A stretch of 64,000 nucleotides of DNA from contig NZ_AP014624.1 in NCBI RefSeq assembly GCF_000829375.1, positions 3,968,001 to 4,032,000 of the forward strand. Reading direction: 5' to 3'. The stretch comes from Chryseobacterium sp. StRB126. Its GTDB lineage: Bacteria > Bacteroidota > Bacteroidia > Flavobacteriales > Weeksellaceae. The translations under genes were made by a program, and so were the position numbers. Below are positions 57,520 to 64,000 of the stretch, piece after piece; position 1 is the first letter of the stretch, and every line of letters starts with the position of its first letter. Under the pieces are notes generated by a model that ran no database searches, was not told the DNA's origin, and saw only the letters and a program-made list of their open reading frames with translations.

Positions 57520-57864
57520 CTAATCTCCATCTGAGAACATAGAGTTCGCCAGAGAAGTCACGATTGATAATAGTATACTGAAGATAAAGGCCCACCAGAA
57601 TCCATCAACTACCATACTGTCTATGAAATAATCGGCAATCAGGATAATTCCGGCATTAATAACCAATGAAAAGAACCCTAAGGTAAGAATGGTAAGTGGA
57701 AGCCCGAACAGGCTTAAAATAGGCTTTACAAATATGTTTAACACCCCAAGTACAATTGCAAAGATAATCGCGGACGAAAATCCTTCAAAATGTACTCCCG
57801 GCAAAACTTTAGTTAAAAGGTATGCCACAATTGCGGTGACAAACAAACGGATAATTAAGTTCAT
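57520..57864 (-). CDS. Phage holin family (DUF/PF04020-type) membrane protein
   Basis: 114 residues with four transmembrane helices and the motif NIFVKPILSLFGLPLTILTLGFFSLVINAG characteristic of this membrane protein family. The name comes from similarity and does not mean phage origin; the gene is typical chromosomal DNA of Bacteroidota. Function unknown. Single gene. Confidence 0.88.
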   Translation of the reverse strand: MNLIIRLFVTAIVAYLLTKVLPGVHFEGFSSAIIFAIVLGVLNIFVKPILSLFGLPLTILTLGFFSLVINAGIILIADYFIDSMVVDGFWWAFIFSILLSIVTSLANSMFSDGD

Positions 57865-57985
57865 TTCGTTATTTTTTTATTATTGATGGGAGGTATGGAG
57901 CAAAAGCTATTCCATTTTGTTGAAAAAAAATTCTTTAAACCCTTTATTCATGGAATATTTTACTCAATACAATCTGAAAAGTTCG

Positions 57986-58417
57986 CTATTTAATCTTCAT
58001 CATGGTTACTAATGAAGTCGCTACATGACTTTCTGAACCAGCGTCTTCATTCTGAACATAAATTTCTGTTCTGATGACACTGATCTTTGCCCCTCCTTTG
58101 ATGACATAGGCTTTTGAAACCAGAGCATCCCCCATAGCCGGACGAAGATAGTTCACCTTTAATTCAACGGTTACCACATAACAGTCTTCGGGATAATGAC
58201 TCACCGCAGCATATCCTGAGGAAATATCCACCAAAGAAGCAATCATTGCCCCATTGAACATCCCTGCTTTCCTGGTCATCATTTCCATTTTTGGAATTTT
58301 AATAGAAACGAAATCGGTTTCTACTTCCAGGAGTTCTGCCTGATAGAATTTCAGTGTTTCCGAACGACTGAAACTGTCTGTCATGAGTTTCTTTTTCTCT
58401 GGGGTCATGGTTTTCAA
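57986..58417 (-). CDS. PaaI-type hotdog thioesterase
   Basis: 143 residues. Hotdog fold with MFNGAMIASLVDISSGYAAVSHYPEDCYVVTVELKVNYLRPA (about 52-95), in which N and D of the PaaI active site are in GAMIASLVD. It hydrolyses acyl-CoA esters in the cytoplasm. The start at 58417 or the Met three codons later are equally possible. Single gene. Confidence 0.85.
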   Translation of the reverse strand: MKTMTPEKKKLMTDSFSRSETLKFYQAELLEVETDFVSIKIPKMEMMTRKAGMFNGAMIASLVDISSGYAAVSHYPEDCYVVTVELKVNYLRPAMGDALVSKAYVIKGGAKISVIRTEIYVQNEDAGSESHVATSLVTMMKIK

Positions 58418-58486
58418 ATTTTAATGTAAATTTAAAAAATTAATATTCACATCGAATAATACCGGATTAGAAAAATGTCCAGCGCG

Positions 58487-58533
58487 TTTGACTGGCAGTC
58501 AAAAGCTCACGGGGTCGAATCCCGTATTCTCCA
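58487..58533 (+). pseudogene. 3' half of a tRNA-Ala(GGC), att-site remnant
   Basis: Canonical 3' half: anticodon stem TTTGA/TCAAA (58487-58491, 58499-58503) with loop CTGGCAG, anticodon GGC; variable loop AGCTC; T-arm ACGGG-GTCGAAT-CCCGT (58509-58525); acceptor ATTCTCC (58526-58532) with discriminator A. U70 suits the alanine G3-U70 identity pair. The 5' half (GGGGA... and D-arm) is missing. An integrase begins 260 bases downstream, so this is the site where an element inserted. Confidence 0.7.
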
Positions 58534-58793
58534 CTATATGTATTTAAAAAAGTCTTCAAAATACGCTAAAAGCTGATTAATCCTGTAAAAATCAATTTTT
58601 ACAGGATTTTCTTTTTATGTTAGAAATCGCAGAATTTTCAAATAAACTCATAAAATTTGTGGCAAAAATCGTGGCAATTTTTAATTAAAAAAAACGATTC
58701 AAATTTTCACATAACTACCTAATTACAAACGCCCAAAAGTCCTTTAACAACTTGATTCGAAGGAACTTTAGTTCGACTTTTATAAACTTTAAA

Positions 58794-59321
58794 ATGTTGA
58801 ATTATGTTAGAGCAGAGCTATGCCCACTTTTATTTCTTAAAGAGCGCAAAAAACAAGACAACTCGTACTGTGATGTAAGGATTACCGTAGATAATATACC
58901 GAAGGAAGCTTCGACAAGAAGGCAATGGGATCAGAAAGAAGGTAAGACAGTTGGGACCAAGAAAGATACGAAGACTTTAAATGCTGTCCTTGAATCATTG
59001 ACAACTAAAATCAACAGCTACAAGACTGAGCTATTTAACAAAGTAATTCCTGTTTCTTCAGTAGACCTTATCAATTTTGTAAAAGGTCGTTCAATAAAGC
59101 GGAACAAAGTCCTTGAGGAATTCTTTGAGCCTAATGAGGAAATCAAGGTTTTGGTTAAGAAGAAAGAATATTCCAAAGGAACTCACACTCGCTATGTTAC
59201 TGCAAGATCGCATGTCAAGGATTTTATAAAGCATAAGTTCCAGCGAGATGATATTGAATTTACTGCGTAAAGTTATGAATTTGCTCAGAGTTATTACATG
59301 TATCTGAGAATTGTTAGTTAA
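58794..59321 (+). pseudogene. Tyrosine integrase, N-terminal part with internal stop
   Basis: From ATG 58794 the frame reads an Arm-DNA-binding segment (LFLKERKKQDNSYCDVRITVDN, PKEASTRRQWD) and a core-binding region, stopping at TAA 59268. The frame is open again after the stop and reads SYEFAQSYYMYLRIVS, the normal continuation of such integrases, until a second stop at 59319. The catalytic domain with the Tyr is missing. It cannot recombine and is a relic next to the tRNA half. Confidence 0.7.
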
Positions 59322-59338
59322 TCATTATAATCTCTTGT

Positions 59339-59440
59339 ATGGATGGAGCACCGACAGAGGATTACTTCATCAAGTTATTAAACCAAAAAGAGTATATTCA
59401 AAATTTGAATATACTCTCTAAAAACTTAGAAAAAAAGTAA
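59339..59440 (+). CDS. Small ORF over a perfect inverted repeat
   Basis: 33 residues (MDGAPTEDYFIKLLNQKEYI start, ends KNLEKK), with weak resemblance to the N-terminus of transposase-like coiled proteins. A 14-bp inverted repeat with a one-base centre (59389-59417) lies within it. Could be a fragment of a lost element or chance. Confidence 0.25.
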   Translation: MDGAPTEDYFIKLLNQKEYIQNLNILSKNLEKK

Positions 59441-59477
59441 TAACAGAACTACTTTTTACTTTAAAATGCAAATTATT

Positions 59478-59811
59478 TTATATTAAAAACATACGCTTCC
59501 ATTTTGCTACGGAGTTTCTGCTTAATTTAAAGTGATTTGCTAATTGGGTATTATTTAATCTGTGTTTTTTTTTGATATTCCAGCATCTCAAAAATTGCCT
59601 TTTCATCATAGGACTTATGCTTTTGATTTTCAGCAGAATTCTTGTCAAATAACAAATTGTTAATTTTTAGAATATCAGATAATGAAAGTGTATCCTTAGA
59701 CAAAAAACATTCTACCATTTTCATCTTTTCCGGGCATTTTACTGCTATAAAATCACTATAAATTCTTTTATAGTCCGGTTGGCAGACTACTTTTTGTATT
59801 TTCTTATCCAT
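59478..59811 (-). pseudogene. HTH protein frameshifted at a run of nine A
   Basis: The 0 frame gives 86 residues and stops right after YQKKTQIK. With one A fewer in the A9 run (59573-59565 on the minus strand) it continues YQKKHRLNNTQLANHFKLSRNSVAKWKRMF, an HTH end known from this Chryseobacterium gene pair, to a stop at 59478. Either the run gained one A, or slippage at A9 restores the frame in part of the products. It overlaps the upstream gene by 25 bases. Confidence 0.65.
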
Positions 59812-60206
59812 TTGCTTAAAGTAGTTTTAGGAATTTTATATTCATTAATTATTTCTAAAGTGGTTTTCTTTTCAGTGTCTATAAGTTCTAATATATAATT
59901 AATAATTTCCTTAGTATATAAACTTTTTCTAAACTGAGGCATCTGCTTTTTTTCATTTTTATTGTTTACCCTCGCCACTGGAGCATATAAAATCAAATGG
60001 CTGGAATAGAGCCTAAAAAAATCATATTCAAGCAATTTACACCATCTTAAAAGAGTATCTGTATCTAATGTTTTCGCAGTGTACATTTGTAGAACGTCTT
60101 TTTCTGTTGCCTTAAGAAACTTACATATCCGGTTTATATCTATGTCTTCTTCTTTTACTCTCATATACAATAAATCTCCAATATGGATCTCTTTTAAATT
60201 TTCCAT
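59787..60206 (-). CDS. Chryseobacterium accessory protein with C-terminal HTH
   Basis: 139 residues. Pattern EIHIGDLLYMRVKEEDIDINRICKFLKATEKDVLQMY, LLRWCKLLEYDFFRLYSSHLILYAP, and a C-terminal HTH IINEYKIPKTTLSKWIRKY of the transposase OrfA type. Multi-copy pairs of this kind are frequent in Chryseobacterium and often annotated as transposase-related. It overlaps the frameshifted partner by 25 bases. Part of the decayed element beside the tRNA half. Confidence 0.75.
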   Translation of the reverse strand: MENLKEIHIGDLLYMRVKEEDIDINRICKFLKATEKDVLQMYTAKTLDTDTLLRWCKLLEYDFFRLYSSHLILYAPVARVNNKNEKKQMPQFRKSLYTKEIINYILELIDTEKKTTLEIINEYKIPKTTLSKWIRKYKK

Positions 60207-60302
60207 TTTATATTATCTATATATAACTCAGTAATTAGAAGACAATAAATATTAGTTGCATACTGAAAACCTATCACTGATTGCATTGAATTAATATATT
60301 CC

Positions 60303-62630
60303 TTACTCCGGACAAGCCTGTGTAGAAATACAATGCCAAGCCATAGATGTATCCCCTTCCTTAATAGTGTACATCTTCATACATTTATTTGTCATATCAT
60401 ATACCAACATTCCCTCAATAAAATTAGCAACAGGTATTCCTACCGGGTTTCCAGAAGTATTAAAATCAACTCTGTTCGGAACAAATCCTTTGGTCTTGGA
60501 TTCAAGAGCTATCCATCCACCTTTTCTAATCATTGGCCAATTATCACCATGATCAGCACCAGCTCTTCCCAATGATGTAATACCAAAATTCGTATTTAGG
60601 GCAGGGTTTCCTGTTGTAGCCATAACACCTGGTTTATAACAGGCTGTACATTGTCCAAAAGTAATAACAACTTCATCCATGCTTGCGCATGTTCCGGTAG
60701 TAACTTTCCAAGAAAATTTATAAACTCCCAATACAGACAATCCCTTTACAGCAGTATTATACAATGATGGATTTACGATAATGGGATCTGTGGCTCCAGC
60801 AGGTTTTGATGTAAGTTCCCACTGTCCAGTGCTTGTTACTCCCGGATCATTACCAGCCAATGACACTGTGGTGTTACAAGAAACAGCCTTATCACTTCCG
60901 GCATTAGAATTAATCTGTTTTGACACGAATATGGAAAATGTACTTTCAAGAGATGCTCCTGAGCATTCATATTCTTTGTCTAAGAAACGAGGATCGGTTC
61001 CTGGACCGGGTACTGCTTTTATTTTAAAGACATACTCGCCCTGCTTATCCAGATTACTTATTACAGTTGAAGTATTGGTAAGTGTTCTAAAATTGCCAGC
61101 TTCGAAAGTAGGATCGGCTGCTCCGGCAGGCTTAGAAACAAGAGTGAAATCGTATCTACCATTAAAATCTTGAAAATAACTACTGTTAACTATCCCTTTG
61201 TATACCTCAGGCAGAGGGATTGTTGCAGTTACTACACCAGAACCAGGATAACACGCTGTCGTATTTGGCACTGACACATTTGAACGATTACCATCAGATA
61301 TATGAATATAATAGGCTTGTGTTATATTACAAGTCCCTTTTTGGGTATTTATACTAATTACATAAGTACCTACCTGCCATCCTCCAGCAGGCGGGGTTGC
61401 TACTATATTCCTATTCATTGTCCCAGCTCCATTTAAAGTTAAAATAGGAGCTCCTCCCGGTGGTGTAATCCTTATATTGCTAATATTTGTTATAACAGAT
61501 GCGGGGTCTGCAGGATCAATCTTAAAATAGATGTTGATAGGCGTTGTTTTTCCTACATAATTGCAGTATACAGCACCAGCACTCCCCCCTGAACTGTACA
61601 CCGCCATCTGTTCGGGGTACGAAGAATCAAGGAAATCCACATTTTTAGGTGATATACCATTATACGTATAAGAAATCTGAGGGGTCGTATAGGTTCCATT
61701 CGCATTTGTGACTGTTACTGTAAATTTATAAGTTCCTATCGCATTTACCCCATTGAAATATATAGCTCCTTCAAGTAATGACGAAAAGGAAATATTACCT
61801 CCCGCAGGTTGGCTGATTACATTCAAACTTATGGTAGTTCCAAATGCAGGATTACCTGAAGAGCCCGGTGATGTAGTTGAAAATATTGGCGAAGTGCCAT
61901 CTAAATATAGGTAACGATCATTGCTTGCTGCCTGATAGCAAAAATCATTCATCGCTGGAATACTTATTTGCGGATTGGGAATGAATCTGACAATAGCATC
62001 ATCCTCATACCAACAGTTTGGATTATTGATGGAAGTAATCCTTAATACGGCACGATAAGCAGGATCAGTGTCATGATTTGCCTTTTTTGTCAAAATAAGG
62101 GAAGGGGTTGCAGTTGTATTATTTGACATTGTAGCATTCTTTGTTGTAATAATGCCATAATTTTCATAATTAATAATATTATAATAGGTCCAGGATGCAG
62201 TGTAACCGGCTGGTATAACTCCTGCTAAAGTTGCAGTACCTGTTAAAGCCGATACATTAGTGATATCTGGTCCTGCCGTAAAAGTAGATACCTCTCCCGG
62301 TGCGGTTATAGTTACTTGTGATTTTACTGTTCCTGTTGTACAAGATTGAGAAATTTCAAAAACATAGTTTCCCGGCGAAGTCATCCCAGTCACGTTGGGT
62401 GTATAGGTATTCGCTCCATTGATTACTGGATTGGGTGCTCCTGCTGGTTTTGATACCAACGTCCAGGTGGGGCTATTATTTCCGCTCCCTGCAACACTAC
62501 CCTGTAACATATATGAGGTACCACAAATTGTTGCATTTCCGCCAGCATTAATACTACAGTCTTGGGCAAAAATCATTATATTACTCCAAGTGAGTAATAT
62601 AAAAAGAAATAAGTTCTTATTTTTCATCAT
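60303..62630 (-). CDS. Large secreted surface protein with Ig/PKD-like repeats
   Basis: 775 residues; signal peptide ends near IFAQ (23). At least three domains carry the SKPAGA motif: TLVSKPAGAPNPVI (about 57-70), TLVSKPAGAADPTF (about 495-508) and ELTSKPAGATDPII (about 610-623). Each forms a beta-sandwich typical of SprB-like and adhesin proteins of Bacteroidota. The C-terminus (FNTSGNPVGIPVANFIEGMLVYDMTNKCMKMYTIKEGD) resembles that of QVGINT proteins. It follows the gene at 62663 by 32 bases. Probably a surface adhesin; no T9SS CTD is obvious. Confidence 0.8.
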   Translation of the reverse strand: MMKNKNLFLFILLTWSNIMIFAQDCSINAGGNATICGTSYMLQGSVAGSGNNSPTWTLVSKPAGAPNPVINGANTYTPNVTGMTSPGNYVFEISQSCTTGTVKSQVTITAPGEVSTFTAGPDITNVSALTGTATLAGVIPAGYTASWTYYNIINYENYGIITTKNATMSNNTTATPSLILTKKANHDTDPAYRAVLRITSINNPNCWYEDDAIVRFIPNPQISIPAMNDFCYQAASNDRYLYLDGTSPIFSTTSPGSSGNPAFGTTISLNVISQPAGGNISFSSLLEGAIYFNGVNAIGTYKFTVTVTNANGTYTTPQISYTYNGISPKNVDFLDSSYPEQMAVYSSGGSAGAVYCNYVGKTTPINIYFKIDPADPASVITNISNIRITPPGGAPILTLNGAGTMNRNIVATPPAGGWQVGTYVISINTQKGTCNITQAYYIHISDGNRSNVSVPNTTACYPGSGVVTATIPLPEVYKGIVNSSYFQDFNGRYDFTLVSKPAGAADPTFEAGNFRTLTNTSTVISNLDKQGEYVFKIKAVPGPGTDPRFLDKEYECSGASLESTFSIFVSKQINSNAGSDKAVSCNTTVSLAGNDPGVTSTGQWELTSKPAGATDPIIVNPSLYNTAVKGLSVLGVYKFSWKVTTGTCASMDEVVITFGQCTACYKPGVMATTGNPALNTNFGITSLGRAGADHGDNWPMIRKGGWIALESKTKGFVPNRVDFNTSGNPVGIPVANFIEGMLVYDMTNKCMKMYTIKEGDTSMAWHCISTQACPE

Positions 62631-62662
62631 TTTTATTATAAAATTTTGAGATTATTCTGTAT

Positions 62663-63193
62663 TTATGGTTTCCAGAAAGACCACATTTTTCCGTTATAAA
62701 CAGCAAGCTGTTTTTTTACAGTATCATATACCATCATCCCGGGAGCCGGATCTATAATATTAAGATGTGGGCTTGTGACTTTTGGAAGAATCATAGCTTT
62801 ATCTAAAGCTTCCAATACAAGAATCCCATTCGTAGCACCAGGTGTTCCAATGGTTGTTTTAGCACTTGTATTTTCTGTTTTATCGGTCCCCTGAACGGAT
62901 AAGTTTACAGTACCAATGGTAGCTAGTGTTCCGTCATCTTCACTAAGATTCACCCATTGTCCGTCATTTTTCAAATATTTTACTTTATAATCTGTTGTGT
63001 CGTAAATAATTGTACCTTCCTGAAGGATATGGTTTTTATTTTCTACATAAGGTAAGATCAATCCTCTGTTTTCATCATTGGCAAACTCTACTGATACTGA
63101 GGTGTTAGAAACAGTCTGTTTCCCAATTGCTACTTGTGACTTTACAGCAGATGCTGTAAATAGTGTAATGGTCATAATTAAACTTTTCTTCAT
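62663..63193 (-). CDS. Secreted QVGINT-type protein
   Basis: 176 residues. Signal peptide ends near KSQ (20), followed by VAIGKQTVSNTSVSVEF. NRGLILPYVENKNHILQEGTIIYDTTDYKVKYL and MILPKVTSPHLNIIDPAPGMMVYDTVKKQLAVYNGKMW are two copies of the same beta unit, matching the middle of QVGINT proteins. First gene of the two-gene surface operon. Function unknown. Confidence 0.78.
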   Translation of the reverse strand: MKKSLIMTITLFTASAVKSQVAIGKQTVSNTSVSVEFANDENRGLILPYVENKNHILQEGTIIYDTTDYKVKYLKNDGQWVNLSEDDGTLATIGTVNLSVQGTDKTENTSAKTTIGTPGATNGILVLEALDKAMILPKVTSPHLNIIDPAPGMMVYDTVKKQLAVYNGKMWSFWKP

Positions 63194-64000
63194 TAGTGAG
63201 TATATTTATTATTAATATATTGGTATTGTACACTGCTTATAGTATGTATACTGCAATTCATCTCGGATTATTTGTGTAATTGGGATCTTCGTAAAGCAGT
63301 GTTTAGGAGTACAGTAAGGTCATTTCTTTTTCTTACCATAAACACTATACTTAAGGTCTTCATTGTTTTAAAAAGCAGAGAAGAAAAAACTCCCTTTCTG
63401 TCGGACTGGTCCTGATGTTTTTATTTGAAATGTGCAAGAATATATCTAACAGACACTTTTAAATCAGATAATAAACTGATGAGATATTTTTTTTACCATG
63501 CGGACGGTAAAATAACAATAGTGTCAAATTAGTTATAGGTATAGTTTTAAACTTTATAATTTAGTTTAGAAACTAAATCAGATATTAACTCATCTATTTC
63601 ATAGAAGGTAAAGAAGCTTGAGCAAATATTCTAATCTTTATAAAGTCGGTAAAGTAAGCGGTTGCATACTTGAAGAGCTCCCAACGAAGCTCTTTCAAAA
63701 AGAGTTTTTTTTCCATTTAGTGAATTCAAAATAAGCTTTGCGTTGTCTAAAATCTTTATAAAGTTTAAAGAAAATAAACATTTTAAATCTTGGCACAAAG
63801 GTAACATCTTCATCTAAAAACCTACACACTGCACTTGCACTGCAAAATTCAAAAACACTAAAAACCAATAAGATACAAATCACCTAAAGTATAAATGCAG
63901 TGCCATAAAAATTTTATAGTTATCCCTTTATTAACTGTATAATGTAAAAACTCATTTTGATTTTCACCTATTTATGATCAATAAAAAAGATGATGATACC
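63194..64000. other. Gene-free region at the right edge
   Basis: No convincing gene. Short hairpins: TTTTACC/GGTAAAA (63491-63512) and AAGAGCT/AGCTCTT (about 63673-63695). The first 100 bases should hold the promoter of the surface operon. A/T-rich throughout. Confidence 0.4.

Noticed and set aside
57520..57864. Prophage from the holin name
   Set aside because: No other phage genes are near; the family is a common chromosomal membrane protein.
58480..58540. Intact tRNA gene
   Set aside because: The 5' acceptor strand and D-arm are absent; only the 3' half is canonical.
63631..63883. Minus-strand frames near the right edge
   Set aside because: No start context, no domain, and they lie in hairpin-rich A/T DNA.

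Overview
The window looks like chromosomal DNA of a flavobacterium close to Chryseobacterium (Weeksellaceae, Bacteroidota). Reasons: low GC with A/T-rich intergenic DNA, promoters of the Bacteroidota type (TTG, then 19-21 bases, then TAnnTTTG) in front of many genes, a SusC/SusD pair, GLPGLI and QVGINT-type secreted proteins, a class A beta-lactamase of the Chryseobacterium type, and short GG-leader peptides typical of the group. Genus-level placement is by recognition of protein families, not by a search. Layout, left to right. 1-717: start of a secreted ADGF-type adenosine deaminase, cut by the window edge. 861-6041: a structured intergenic element, a Cys/Met-rich 51-codon leader ORF, a terminator-like hairpin and a SusC/SusD outer-membrane uptake pair; together these look like an attenuated nutrient-uptake operon. 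6042-9828: gene-poor DNA with repeats, small proteins and a TPR-HTH regulator. 9829-15297: beta-lactamase plus serine hydrolase operon, an acyltransferase and a LytS/LytTR two-component pair. 15681-22541: secreted proteins, a GldA-like ATPase, a patatin, a TetR regulator with a matching operator in front of its SnoaL-like neighbour, and lipoamide dehydrogenase. 22941-30455: a QVGINT-type secreted protein, a GbsR-controlled run of five genes (DUF2071, SRPBCC, DCC-type, TIGR01777, membrane protein) with two copies of a palindromic operator, a truncated ECF sigma gene, a MITE-like element and a bleomycin-hydrolase-type C1 protease. 30565-36141: lipoproteins, two tandem GG-leader peptides with an identical four-cysteine spacing, an OYE flavoprotein divergent from an HxlR regulator with a GTAAC array, an AhpD-like protein and a GLPGLI protein. 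36306-46569: housekeeping genes (fused E1 dehydrogenase, polyprenyl synthetase, sterol desaturase-type hydroxylase, rlmN, queA) interrupted by a four-helix-bundle gene flanked by an 18-bp inverted repeat. 46746-58417: AIM24 protein, serine hydrolase, a three-gene operon predicted to release, phosphorylate and activate an N-acetylhexosamine (GH109-like protein, nucleotidyltransferase, kinase), a DNA glycosylase, an alpha/beta-hydrolase lipoprotein, an S9 peptidase, a holin-type membrane protein and a thioesterase. 58487-60206: a decayed integrated element: the 3' half of a tRNA-Ala, an integrase with a stop codon, and a two-gene Chryseobacterium accessory unit whose downstream gene is frameshifted at a run of nine A. 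60303-63193: a two-gene operon for surface proteins with repeated SKPAGA-type domains. The strongest candidates for something undescribed are the twin four-cysteine peptides (31650-32103), the Cys/Met leader in front of SusC (1256-1550), and the GalNAc-type salvage operon (49746-53063).
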